Shown here one piece after another: positions 9,291 through 17,684 of a stretch of 64,000 nt of DNA. The DNA is from Rhodococcus sp. Leaf278 (lineage in GTDB: Bacteria; Actinomycetota; Actinomycetes; Mycobacteriales; Mycobacteriaceae): assembly GCF_001426085.1 (NCBI RefSeq), contig NZ_LMRR01000001.1:63539-127538 (forward strand), in the 5' to 3' direction. The notes under the pieces are model-generated. The model was not told where the DNA came from. It did not search any database and worked only from the letters and a program-made list of their open reading frames with translations. Within the stretch, counting starts at the first letter, position 1. Every line of letters begins with the position of its first letter. The position numbers and the translations under genes were made by a program.

Positions 9291-10417
9291 TGGCTCCACA
9301 GTGGAAGCGACCGGTCGTGGTCGCAGTATCGCTGGTGGCAGTGGCCGCACTGACCGGTACCGTTGCGTCCGCGAGTGGTTCGCTCGATGTGGTGGGCCGA
9401 ACCTCCAGTGTCTGTGCGGAATTCACCGACACGGTAGGCCTGTACGAGGGCAACTCGGTCTCCATGCTCGGCGTCGAGGTGGGAACGGTGACGTCCATCG
9501 CCACCGACGAGGACGTTCCCGACGGCGTCTTGGTGACCATGGAGGTGGACGAGAACCTCGCCTTACCGGCCGATGTGGGCGCGGTGACATTGTCCAGTTC
9601 CATTGTTACCGACCGGCGCGTGGAATTCACCGAGCCGTACACCGACGGGCCCGGTTTCGACCGAACCGAGTGCATTCCGCTGGCGCGCACGCGGACTCCT
9701 CTCGGTGCGAGCGAGACCTTCGATGCCGTTTCGAAGCTCGCCACGGATCTGCTCGGTCCGGCCGATGCAGACGGTAATCGACCGGAGATACTCGGCAACA
9801 CCCTTCGATCGCTCGACGATGCCCTCGACGGATCTGGGCCACAGCTCAATTCGGCCATCCAGCAGCTCTCGGTGCTGGTGGGTGAGCCCACCGACCGGGA
9901 TGCCACCGTGCGACGTCTGATCGACAATATCGACAAGCTCGTCGACGTGTTCGCGGTCAACTGGCCCGACGTCGCCAAGCTGCTGGACAACTTGAAGGCG
10001 GGCATGATCACGCTGTCCGAATTCACCAACGAGTTCTCCGACGCAGTGGGGTTGGCGGTGGAGCTCATTCCCGTCCTGGAACGACAACTCGACAAGTACA
10101 GCGACAAGATCTATGCATTTTTGGACCAGTTGATACCCATCGTGGACGTGGGGCTGGGGCGTATCGGCGATATCAAGGACATTCTCGAACAGGTCCCCGC
10201 CGTGACCGATTCGTTGGTGACGCTCTACGACGAGGATCTGCGTGCGGGCCGATTGACTTACCACCCGCCGCAATTCGAGATCGACACCAATTCTCCGAAC
10301 GAGATCTGTGCGGTGATCAACAAGTACCGCCCCACCTGTTCGGCCGACCAGCAGCGCGGCGATGTCATCGACGTCGGACTGGTGCAGTTGATTCTCGGAT
10401 CGGCGGGATGGCGATGA
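9290..10417 (+). CDS. mceD: MCE family protein MceD
   Basis: A 375-residue MCE subunit, the longest of this set. ATG 9290 shares its A with the TGA of mceC. N-terminal hydrophobic segment, MCE domain with GLYEGNSVSMLGVEVGTV, long helical tail and a C-terminal Cys pair. Tight overlap with its neighbours implies one transcript and coordinated stoichiometry. Confidence 0.9.
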   Translation: MAPQWKRPVVVAVSLVAVAALTGTVASASGSLDVVGRTSSVCAEFTDTVGLYEGNSVSMLGVEVGTVTSIATDEDVPDGVLVTMEVDENLALPADVGAVTLSSSIVTDRRVEFTEPYTDGPGFDRTECIPLARTRTPLGASETFDAVSKLATDLLGPADADGNRPEILGNTLRSLDDALDGSGPQLNSAIQQLSVLVGEPTDRDATVRRLIDNIDKLVDVFAVNWPDVAKLLDNLKAGMITLSEFTNEFSDAVGLAVELIPVLERQLDKYSDKIYAFLDQLIPIVDVGLGRIGDIKDILEQVPAVTDSLVTLYDEDLRAGRLTYHPPQFEIDTNSPNEICAVINKYRPTCSADQQRGDVIDVGLVQLILGSAGWR

Positions 10418-11442
10418 CGCGAACACGATTCCGGGCCGCAACGATTCTGGTGATCGGAACGGTGATCGCCGGGTGCAGCGTGAACCCGGCCGATCTGCCG
10501 ATCCCCGGCAGCTATGTCGACGGCGACAAGTACACCGTGGACATCGAGTTCGCCAGCGTGCTGAATCTGCCGGCCAAAGCCAAGGTGGTCGTCGACGGCG
10601 TCGATGCCGGGGTTCTGGACCACGTGACGCTCGAAGACGACAAAGCGGTTGCGACGGTCGATCTGGCGGCCGCGGTCCGCCTACCCGAGAACACGATCGC
10701 CGAGCTTCGGCAGAGCACAATTCTGGGCGAGATCTACATCTCGCTCCAGCCGCCCGAGAATGATTCCGGTGGTGGCGAATTGGCGGACGGGGATCTCATT
10801 CCTCTCGAACGGACCGTGCCGGCCGACAACGTCGAGGACGTATTGCGCGGGTTGTCGAACGTGGTGACCGGAGGACACGTGGTCCAACTGCAGGAGGCGG
10901 TGAACAACGTCAACGCGGCGGTGCCGCAGGATCCACAGATGTTCGATCGGGTGAACACTGCGGCCCGTGCGGCCATTGCCGATCTCGGAGCCAACACCGT
11001 CGACATCGACCGGATTCTCGCTGCAGCAGAGGGAGTTTCGAATACGCTGATACAGCAGGAGGCGGGACTGACGCGGGTGTTGGACCTGGGCCCATCGCGG
11101 GCTCAGGGACTTTCCGAGGTGCTCTTCAGTGTGGTGAATTTGATCCTCGCCCTCGGTTACGGGACGCAGCACGTCGGTGACGTACTCGCTCCGCCCTATC
11201 AGGAATTGAGCGGCGCGATCGCCGTGATACTGCCCGCGATCATGACCATCTCGTCGGCCGACACCACCGTCCCGATGAACGCCGAGAAGGTGAATACTCT
11301 GCTGAGAGAGCGCCTCGTGCCCTTCTTCTCCACGACGCCGAACATCGCGATCGACTCCGTTCGAGCCGAAGAGGCACCGGACGCAGGGGCCAGGGCCGAC
11401 GACATGATCGGCGTCCTGCGATCGATCGGAATAGTGCGATGA
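10408..11442 (+). CDS. mceE: MCE family lipoprotein MceE
   Basis: A 344-residue MCE subunit with a lipoprotein signal peptide ending in the lipobox VIAGCS (Cys about 24), as is typical of the E-position protein (LprK/LprN type) in Mce operons. It is anchored by lipid rather than a transmembrane helix. The MCE domain follows (PAKAKVVVDGVDAGVL). The start is ATG 10408; ATG 10414, which overlaps the mceD stop, is equally possible and would remove two residues. Confidence 0.9.
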   Translation: MAMTRTRFRAATILVIGTVIAGCSVNPADLPIPGSYVDGDKYTVDIEFASVLNLPAKAKVVVDGVDAGVLDHVTLEDDKAVATVDLAAAVRLPENTIAELRQSTILGEIYISLQPPENDSGGGELADGDLIPLERTVPADNVEDVLRGLSNVVTGGHVVQLQEAVNNVNAAVPQDPQMFDRVNTAARAAIADLGANTVDIDRILAAAEGVSNTLIQQEAGLTRVLDLGPSRAQGLSEVLFSVVNLILALGYGTQHVGDVLAPPYQELSGAIAVILPAIMTISSADTTVPMNAEKVNTLLRERLVPFFSTTPNIAIDSVRAEEAPDAGARADDMIGVLRSIGIVR

Positions 11443-12383
11443 AATTCTCCACGGTGTTCTCACTCGTCGCGCTGTTGATACTCACCGTGGCCGGCATCGG
11501 CTACATGAGTATCGGTGTTCTCGGCATGGACCCGCGCCGCGACCACAACACGGTCATCGTGGAACTGGCGAGCTCAGGCGGTCTGATGACCACCTCACAG
11601 GTCACCTCACGCGGAATGAAGATCGGCGAGGTCGACGACATCGCCGTCACCGCCGACGGACTGAGCGTGACTCTCAGTCTGGATGCGAGCCATCGCATTC
11701 CGGTCGATTCCGATGCCGTCGTGGCCAACCTGTCGGTGGCGGGGGAGCAGTACCTCGACATCCGACCGCGCCACGCAGGCGCACCGTTCCTGCACGACGG
11801 GTCGGTGATCCCGGTGGATCGGACGCTCGTCTCGGCCACCGTCAGCGACACCCTCGGGAAAGTCGATGCGCTCGTGGCGCAGATCGACACCGGTGCGATC
11901 TCGGGACTGTCGGAGACCGCAAACACCGCGGTGGTGGGCCGCGACCCGGAGATCGACAACCTCGTCGACACTTTCAGGCTGCTCGCTCTGACACTGCGGG
12001 ACAAGAACGAGGAGATCCGGCATCTCTACGACAACGCCCAGCAGCTCGGCCGACAGGCCTACGGTTACGGTCCGGTACTCACCGACGCCGGTCCGTGGGT
12101 GGGGTCCACCGGCCAGGGAGTGTCGAGTCTTCTGCAAGCGTTCGAGCAGTACTCCTATGTGGCCTCGGACGTGTGGGACGACGAGGTCGGTCCACTCGTC
12201 GCCAAGATCGACAGCTACCTGACACCGACATCCCCCGACCTGGCGTTGATCGCCACGTTGCTGAAGCCGTACACGGCACCGATCAAGCCCTTGCGGGTGG
12301 ACGCCGGAAAGATCATCGACATGCTGGGGGGAATCTTCCCGGAGGGAGGGCCCGCGCGTGTAGCCGTGACCATCCCGAACTGA
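11439..12383 (+). CDS. mceF: MCE family protein MceF
   Basis: A 314-residue final MCE subunit, with a 4-bp ATGA overlap with mceE. N-terminal anchor (about 5-25) followed by the MCE domain (SGGLMTTSQVTSRGMKIGEV) and a helical tail that is shorter than in most MceF proteins. It completes a standard two-permease, six-MCE gene set. Confidence 0.9.
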   Translation: MKFSTVFSLVALLILTVAGIGYMSIGVLGMDPRRDHNTVIVELASSGGLMTTSQVTSRGMKIGEVDDIAVTADGLSVTLSLDASHRIPVDSDAVVANLSVAGEQYLDIRPRHAGAPFLHDGSVIPVDRTLVSATVSDTLGKVDALVAQIDTGAISGLSETANTAVVGRDPEIDNLVDTFRLLALTLRDKNEEIRHLYDNAQQLGRQAYGYGPVLTDAGPWVGSTGQGVSSLLQAFEQYSYVASDVWDDEVGPLVAKIDSYLTPTSPDLALIATLLKPYTAPIKPLRVDAGKIIDMLGGIFPEGGPARVAVTIPN

Positions 12384-12416
12384 CCGATTTCTCTATCCCA
12401 CACTGGAGTGACCCTC

Positions 12417-13025
12417 ATGACCGATACCGCGCCCCCTCAGGAACACGACACCCCGGCCGAGAGCTCGTCGACGGCCTCGGATTCCACTGCGCCCCAGGCG
12501 TCGACGACCTCCACTCCCCGCGGGTCCGGTCGCTCGACCTACACGGTTGTCGCAGCGGCACTGGCGGTGGTTGCCGTCGTGGTGGCAGCGGTGTTCGGCT
12601 ACCTGTGGCACACCGCGGCAGGCGATCTCGCCGCTGCGCGGCAGCAGGAGACCGATCGGCAGATCGCATTGAACACAGCCCGGGACTACACGACCAGATC
12701 GCTGACGTACGACTACAACGACCTGGATGCATTCTTCGCCAGTGTCAAGGACGGTGCCGCGCAACCGTTGCAGGACCGGTACGACGGCGTGAAGGATGCA
12801 CTGACGGCGATCATGACCGAGTCGCAGGTGGTCGCCTCGGGCGAGGCGCTCTCGGCAGCAGTCGATTCCGAGATCGACGGGGTGTACAAGATCTCGGTGT
12901 TCGCGCAGCAGCAGACCCGTAACGTGCAGTCGCCCGACGGCGGTACGGTGGCCAACATTCTCGCCGTGACCGTTTCCGATCACGACGGGCGATGGATCGT
13001 AGATGATTACGGACCTAAGAACTAG
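12417..13025 (+). CDS. Mce-associated membrane protein
   Basis: About 202 residues from ATG 12417, preceded by GGAG at good spacing (a GTG at 12408 is in frame but lacks this). The Thr/Ser/Pro-rich N-terminus is cytosolic; one transmembrane helix (about 45-67) is followed by an extracytoplasmic helical/NTF2-like domain. Proteins of this shape usually follow mceF and help stability of the Mce complex. Mce operons often have two such genes; only one is present here, before convergent genes on the other strand. Confidence 0.85.
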   Translation: MTDTAPPQEHDTPAESSSTASDSTAPQASTTSTPRGSGRSTYTVVAAALAVVAVVVAAVFGYLWHTAAGDLAAARQQETDRQIALNTARDYTTRSLTYDYNDLDAFFASVKDGAAQPLQDRYDGVKDALTAIMTESQVVASGEALSAAVDSEIDGVYKISVFAQQQTRNVQSPDGGTVANILAVTVSDHDGRWIVDDYGPKN

Positions 13026-13042
13026 AAGACCGTCCCAGCCGT

Positions 13043-13807
13043 CTATTGCTTGGTGGCGCTGACGAATTGGGCCAGTCCGCGAATCTCCTGCTCGATATCG
13101 GTCATACCTGCCCGGTCGAAGATATCGGTGAACTGATTCTTCGGGAACATCCTGACGCCCGCCAGGCCGGTTCCGAAGCCCACCACCGAACCGAGCGGTG
13201 CCGGGCGTGGCTCGCAGCTGGTCATGATGGCGATGCGTCCACCCGGCCGTAGGACGCGAATCAACTCGTCCAGCACCGTCATCGGCTGCGGAACGAGATA
13301 GAGCGCGGCGTAGCAACAGACGGCGTCGAATGTCGCCTCCGCATACGGCAGATGCGCTGCATCCCCGCGCACGTATGCCGCACATGGGCCTCGGTTGTCG
13401 CGCACTGCCCGGGCAATCATCGCCTCGGAGATGTCGAACCCCACTGCGAGCCCGTCACCGGTGAGAGCCTCGGACAGGAACTTTGTGAAATTCCCTGGGC
13501 CACAGGCAACGTCGAGTACACGCTGCGGGCCGCTCAATCGAAGGTCGGCGACGGCTTTGGCGCGCTCGGCCGACATCGACATGCCGGCGATCCCCATCAG
13601 GGACACTCCGAACGGGCGCCACAGCTTTTCGTAGATCGCTGCCACCACACGATTGTTCATCGCGATACTCGCCGGCGACGGGTTCGGGGCCGGAACGTCC
13701 GGCAACAACTCGACGTAACCGCCGTCTGTGCGTGCCAGTCCGCGCAGCATCTCCGGCTCGATCATCTCGAGGGCGCGGCGCAGTGCCGTCTCGGTCGACT
13801 CGCTCAT
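13043..13807 (-). CDS. Class I SAM-dependent methyltransferase
   Basis: A 254-residue protein from ATG 13807, overlapping the stop of the upstream CMD-family gene by 4 bp (ATGA). SAM-binding motif I is VLDVACGPGNF, followed by an acidic motif II and DAVCCYAALYLV, a UbiE-like arrangement. The first 80 residues have a helical extension. Substrate unknown; small-molecule methylation is most likely. The overlap indicates an operon with the carboxymuconolactone-decarboxylase-like gene. Confidence 0.85.
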   Translation of the reverse strand: MSESTETALRRALEMIEPEMLRGLARTDGGYVELLPDVPAPNPSPASIAMNNRVVAAIYEKLWRPFGVSLMGIAGMSMSAERAKAVADLRLSGPQRVLDVACGPGNFTKFLSEALTGDGLAVGFDISEAMIARAVRDNRGPCAAYVRGDAAHLPYAEATFDAVCCYAALYLVPQPMTVLDELIRVLRPGGRIAIMTSCEPRPAPLGSVVGFGTGLAGVRMFPKNQFTDIFDRAGMTDIEQEIRGLAQFVSATKQ

Positions 13808-14364
13808 CGTCGTGGTGGCCGGTCGCCGTAGTCGCGTTCGACGCGCAGGGTGCCGAGAGTCGTTGCCAGGCCGTCGTATTGAGTGACCAAAAGCATGAAT
13901 TCGATGAGGCGACGTTCGTCGAACTGCGTAGCGAGCTCGGCCCACGTGGTGTCGGTGAGCGATTTGGTATCGATGAGCTCGTCGACGGCGGTCAGAATGG
14001 TGCGGTAACGCGCCGACAGTCCCGGCGCGTCCGGTCCGGTCATGATCGACTCGAGTAGATCCCGGTCGATACCCGCGCGCCGGCCGAGCCGAATGTGGTG
14101 GTCCATTTCGTATGCGGAATCGCGTAGGTGGGCCACGCGCAGGATCACCATTTCCGATTCCTTGCGCGAGATCTTGCCGCCGGGCATCAGGTGCCCGCTG
14201 TAGAACAGCCAGGCTCGAAACAGGCCGCCGGTGCGACCGAGGGTGGTGAACAGATGGGGATTCGGCACGCCCGCACCCTTGGCTATCACCTTGCAGATGA
14301 CCCAGTTGACGGGCCCGAGAGTCTTGGCGGTTCCGGACGGAATACGTGGAGTGGTCACAGTCAC
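13804..14364 (-). CDS. Carboxymuconolactone decarboxylase (CMD/AhpD-like) family protein
   Basis: A 186-residue all-helical protein of the CMD family. The family core is RVAHLRDSAYEMDHHIRLG; the CxxC redox pair of AhpD is absent, so it is not a peroxidase of the AhpD type. Members without Cys act in ring cleavage, as decarboxylases or have no known role. It precedes and overlaps the methyltransferase gene. A divergent siderophore-binding gene lies 91 bp upstream. Confidence 0.82.
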   Translation of the reverse strand: MTVTTPRIPSGTAKTLGPVNWVICKVIAKGAGVPNPHLFTTLGRTGGLFRAWLFYSGHLMPGGKISRKESEMVILRVAHLRDSAYEMDHHIRLGRRAGIDRDLLESIMTGPDAPGLSARYRTILTAVDELIDTKSLTDTTWAELATQFDERRLIEFMLLVTQYDGLATTLGTLRVERDYGDRPPRR

Positions 14365-14402
14365 ACCGTACCGACTGGCTGCCGGATCGTCATCGGGCTA
14401 TT

Positions 14403-14421
14403 GAAGGCTAGGCTAACCTCT
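14403..14421 (+). promoter_or_regulatory. Candidate IdeR/DtxR iron box
   Basis: Contains TAGGCTAACCT, an exact match to the right part of the IdeR consensus; about 14 of 19 positions match the full palindrome (TTAGGTTAGGCTAACCTAA). It sits 35 bp before an iron-siderophore binding protein gene, the expected kind of target. Repression when iron is sufficient is inferred. Confidence 0.65.
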
Positions 14422-14455
14422 TTATGATCCAGCACAACCCACCTTCGGAGGACCC

Positions 14456-15367
14456 ATGACGAAGTTCAAGGCTCGCATTGCCGGGCTCGCGCTCGTCGTC
14501 GTAGCGCTCGCTGTGACCGCGTGCTCGTCCACTGCGGCCACGACCGAGAGCGGTGACGCCAGATCGATCGAGACCGTTCGGGGAACCGTCGACGTTCCGG
14601 AAACCCCACTGCGCGTGGTCACTCTCGAGCCGGTCGAACTCGACACCACCGTCGCCCTCGGCGTCGTACCTGTCGGCACCGCGGTACTCAGTGAGGTGAG
14701 CGGTGTGCCGTCGTATCTCGGTGCCGAAGCGGCAGGCATCGCGACGGTCGGCACCGTGGCCGAACCGACCATCGAGGACATTGCGGCCCTGCAACCCGAC
14801 CTCGTTCTCGGCACCGAAACCCGGCACGCCGAGTACTACGACCAACTCTCCGCCATTGCACCGACGGTGTTCATCGCCTCCCAATCCGATCCGTGGCGCG
14901 ACAGTGTCCGGTTCGTCGGACGCGTACTCGGCAGGGAGGCACAGGCGGAGGAACTGCTCGACGCATACGACGACCGGTGCGGCGAGATTGCCGAGAAGTT
15001 CGGAACCGAAGGGGAGACAGCGCAACTCATCCGGCCTCGCAACGGTGAGCTGACCTTGTACGGGCCGTCTTCGTTCGCCGGCAGCACCCTCGAGTGCGCA
15101 GGGTTCACCACTCCGCCGCGGACGGAATGGGCCGACGAGATCTCGGTCGACCTTTCGCCCGAACTGGCTGCCCAGGCGGCAGCGGACCTGATCGTCGTCA
15201 CCGCTACCGATCCGTCGGACCCGGAAGCGATCCCGGCGTCGATCACCGCCAATGCAGCCGCGCTGCCGAATCCGCACGCGGTGGATCAGTCCTACTGGAT
15301 CACGGGCGTCGGACCCAAGGGTGGACAGGCCGTGCTCGACGACATCGATCGAATTCTCTCGGACTAG
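14456..15367 (+). CDS. Iron-siderophore ABC transporter substrate-binding lipoprotein (FecB family)
   Basis: A 303-residue protein with a lipoprotein signal peptide (lipobox VTACS, Cys about 22) and the two-lobed helical-backbone fold of FecB/FepB proteins (RVVTLEPVELDTTVALG, then DIAALQPDLVLG). It should capture ferric siderophores outside the membrane. A good Shine-Dalgarno, GGAGG, precedes the ATG. No permease or ATPase is adjacent, so it must work with transporter parts encoded elsewhere. An IdeR-like box upstream supports iron control. The stop codon lies at the start of a 37-bp tandem repeat. Confidence 0.87.
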   Translation: MTKFKARIAGLALVVVALAVTACSSTAATTESGDARSIETVRGTVDVPETPLRVVTLEPVELDTTVALGVVPVGTAVLSEVSGVPSYLGAEAAGIATVGTVAEPTIEDIAALQPDLVLGTETRHAEYYDQLSAIAPTVFIASQSDPWRDSVRFVGRVLGREAQAEELLDAYDDRCGEIAEKFGTEGETAQLIRPRNGELTLYGPSSFAGSTLECAGFTTPPRTEWADEISVDLSPELAAQAAADLIVVTATDPSDPEAIPASITANAAALPNPHAVDQSYWITGVGPKGGQAVLDDIDRILSD

Positions 15368-15474
15368 TTGGGTCGTTCCGCAGGCTCCACTCCTGTCGGG
15401 CTAGTCGGGTCGATCCGCAGGCTCCACTCCTGTCGGGCTAGTCGGGTCGTTCCGCAGGCTCCACTCCTGGCGGG
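15364..15474. repeat. 37-bp tandem repeat, three contiguous copies
   Basis: Units at 15364-15400, 15401-15437 and 15438-15474 differ at only a few positions and have no spacers; each contains TTCCGCAGGCTCCACTCC (ATCC in unit 2). The first unit overlaps the stop of the FecB-type gene. A 14-bp palindrome, TCTGACGCGTCAGA, follows at 15480-15493 over the gntR stop codon. The core GGGTCGTTCCGCAGGCTCC recurs singly at 60914-60932. The array fills the convergent intergenic gap 15368-15488, which holds no gene. Confidence 0.9.
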
Positions 15475-15488
15475 TCGCGTCTGACGCG

Positions 15489-16160
15489 TCAGATTCGGAC
15501 GGCACCCGCCAGAGCCGCGGCGTGCTGGGCACGCTCGACCACTCGATCGCGCGAGGATTCGATGTGGGCGAGAAGTAGTTCCAGAGCGGTATCGAGGGTT
15601 CCGGCCAACACGTGCTCGACGATGTCGATGTGCTGATCGATCGCCGAGACGACGGCCGATGCATCGAGTCCACCGAGTATCCGTACCGGACGTACCTTGG
15701 CATTGACCGTGCACAGGGCATCGGTGAGTGCCGAATTACCCGACGTTGCAAGCAATGTCACGTGAAAGCTTTCGTCGAGAGCCACCAGGTCGTCGGTGGT
15801 GTCGGGCGGGTCGGTGCGGAGCGCGACCCAGGTGGCCGACAGGTTCGACAGTGCGGCCCGATCGAAGGACTGCGACGTCGAACGCGTGATGCCGCGGGCC
15901 TCGAGGGTGGCCCGCAGCTCGTAGAGATCGGGCAGGTCGGTCAGTCGAGGGCGGTAAGCATGCAGGCCGGCCTCGTCACGGGTGACGAGACCGTCGGCCT
16001 GCAACCGTGCCAGTGCCTCCCGCACGGGAGTGCGTGAGACCCCGTACAGCTCCGCGAGACGCTCCTCGCCGAGCCGTTCCGTGGAGCTGATGGCACCGGA
16101 GACAAGATCCCGGCGCAGCGACGAGTAGACCTTCTCGCGAAGGTCCTTGCGCGGCATCAT
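15489..16160 (-). CDS. GntR family transcriptional regulator (FadR/FCD subfamily)
   Basis: A 223-residue regulator: N-terminal winged helix (about 8-72, RLGEERLAELYGVSRTPVREAL, quoted in part: GVSRTPVREAL is the recognition region) and a C-terminal all-helical FCD ligand-binding domain (about 80-215). It starts 8 bp after the urtE stop on the same strand, so it is probably the last gene of the urea-transporter operon and may regulate it. FCD proteins typically bind small organic acids. Target and ligand are inferred only from position. Confidence 0.88.
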   Translation of the reverse strand: MMPRKDLREKVYSSLRRDLVSGAISSTERLGEERLAELYGVSRTPVREALARLQADGLVTRDEAGLHAYRPRLTDLPDLYELRATLEARGITRSTSQSFDRAALSNLSATWVALRTDPPDTTDDLVALDESFHVTLLATSGNSALTDALCTVNAKVRPVRILGGLDASAVVSAIDQHIDIVEHVLAGTLDTALELLLAHIESSRDRVVERAQHAAALAGAVRI

Positions 16161-16168
16161 TCGTCCGG

Positions 16169-16861
16169 TCAGATTGCCATGGCTGCGCGTACGTCGGCCT
16201 CGGATTCGGCTCCGCCCACGCCGGTGGACGTGATGCGGCCGGCCTCGAGGATGTAGTAGTTCTGAGCCGATTCCAACGCGAAGCCGATGTGCTGTTCCAC
16301 CAACAACACGCCGAGTCCGCCGCGACGGGTGAGCTCGAGGATGGTGCGTTCGATCTCGGCGACCACCGACGGCTGGATGCCCTCAGTCGGCTCGTCCAGG
16401 ATCAGCATCCGAGGTTCGGTGATCAGTGCGCGGGCGATGGCCAGTTGTTGGCGTTGACCACCCGAGAGCAATCCTGCTCTGCGGCCGAGCAATTCCTTCA
16501 GCGCCGGAAAGAGATCGAGTGCCTCGTCGACGAGAGCTTTGCCACGCTTGCGTCCGTCGGCGACCACCTGCAGATTTTCGGCCGTCGTCAACTGGCCGAA
16601 CGACTGCTGACCTTGCGGCACGTAGGCGAGGCCCCGGGCGACGCGGGCGCTGGGTCGCAACGCACTGACATCCTCACCGTCGAACATGACCTTGCCGGAG
16701 TTCACCTTCAACAACCCGACCGCTGCGCGCAACAGCGTCGTCTTGCCTGCACCGTTGTGGCCCATCACCGCAGCCACACCGTCGGCCGGAACCGTCAGCG
16801 ACGCACCGTGAATCACTTCGCTGCGGCCGTAACCGGTACGCACATCCACCAGTTCAAGCAT
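16169..16861 (-). CDS. urtE: Urea ABC transporter ATP-binding subunit UrtE
   Basis: A 230-residue ABC ATPase of the branched-chain amino acid/urea (LivF-like) type. Walker A GHNGAGKTT, signature LSGGQRQQ and Walker B MLILDEP followed by TEGIQP, which is characteristic of UrtE. It is the second ATPase of a urea importer and overlaps urtD by 8 bp. Gene order urtA-B-C-D-E on one strand makes the urea assignment firmer than sequence alone. Confidence 0.93.
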   Translation of the reverse strand: MLELVDVRTGYGRSEVIHGASLTVPADGVAAVMGHNGAGKTTLLRAAVGLLKVNSGKVMFDGEDVSALRPSARVARGLAYVPQGQQSFGQLTTAENLQVVADGRKRGKALVDEALDLFPALKELLGRRAGLLSGGQRQQLAIARALITEPRMLILDEPTEGIQPSVVAEIERTILELTRRGGLGVLLVEQHIGFALESAQNYYILEAGRITSTGVGGAESEADVRAAMAI

Positions 16862-17684
16862 GACCGGCTCCCTCTTCTGCGATCTGTTCGAGTTCCTCGC
16901 CCGCCGCGGCGGTGCCGAGATAGACCTCTTGGACTTTCGGATCGGCCTGGACCTCGGCCACGGTGCCCTCGGCCAGAACGCGTCCGGCAGCCAACACCGT
17001 CACCGAGGTGGCGAACATCCGCATGAAGTCCATGTCGTGCTCCACCACCACTACGGTTCGCTCACCGCCGATACGTTGCAGCAGCTGACCCGTCTCCTCG
17101 CGTTCCTCGTGGCTCATTCCGGCGACCGGCTCGTCGAGCAGGAGCACATCGGCGTTCTGTACCAACAACATTCCGATCTCGAGCCACTGCTTCTGGCCGT
17201 GCGCGAGGATCCCTGCGGCCTTGTCCCGTTCGGCTGTCAGGCCGATGGTCTCGAGGGCCTCCTCGATGGCAGGCAGCACCGATCCTCGACGACGCAACAT
17301 CGTCAGCACCGATCGTCCGGATCCGGCGGCGATGTCCAGGTTCTGCAACACCGTCAGATTTTCGAAGATGCTGGCGGTCTGGAAGGTTCGACCGATGCCC
17401 AGGCGAGCGATCTGATGCACCTTCTTGCCCAGCAGTTCCACCCCGGATTTGGTGACCGAGCCGGTCGCCGGAACGAGACCGGTGATGGCGTCGATCAGCG
17501 TGGTCTTGCCGGCACCGTTGGGTCCGATGAGGAAGCGCAGATCGCCCTGCATCAGTGTCAGATCGACGTTCGTGTTGGCCTTGAAACCGTCGAAACTGAC
17601 CGTGAGATCTCGGACTTCGAGGTACTGACTGGACATGCCGGCGTTGCCGCCGAACGTAGGCTGCGGGCCTTCGACATGGATCAT
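16854..17684 (-). CDS. urtD: Urea ABC transporter ATP-binding subunit UrtD
   Basis: A 276-residue LivG-like ATPase. Walker A GPNGAGKTT, a signature region ILAHGQKQWLEIG (UrtD proteins have AHGQKQ in place of the usual LSGGQ), and Walker B VLLLDEP. ATG 17684 overlaps the urtC stop by 4 bp; the ATG giving MSSQYLEV is an alternative, 26 codons later. Pairs with UrtE to energise UrtBC. Confidence 0.93.
   Translation of the reverse strand: MIHVEGPQPTFGGNAGMSSQYLEVRDLTVSFDGFKANTNVDLTLMQGDLRFLIGPNGAGKTTLIDAITGLVPATGSVTKSGVELLGKKVHQIARLGIGRTFQTASIFENLTVLQNLDIAAGSGRSVLTMLRRRGSVLPAIEEALETIGLTAERDKAAGILAHGQKQWLEIGMLLVQNADVLLLDEPVAGMSHEEREETGQLLQRIGGERTVVVVEHDMDFMRMFATSVTVLAAGRVLAEGTVAEVQADPKVQEVYLGTAAAGEELEQIAEEGAGHA

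Noticed and set aside
15364..15474. CRISPR array
   Set aside because: Repeats are directly contiguous with no spacers, only three copies, and no cas genes nearby.
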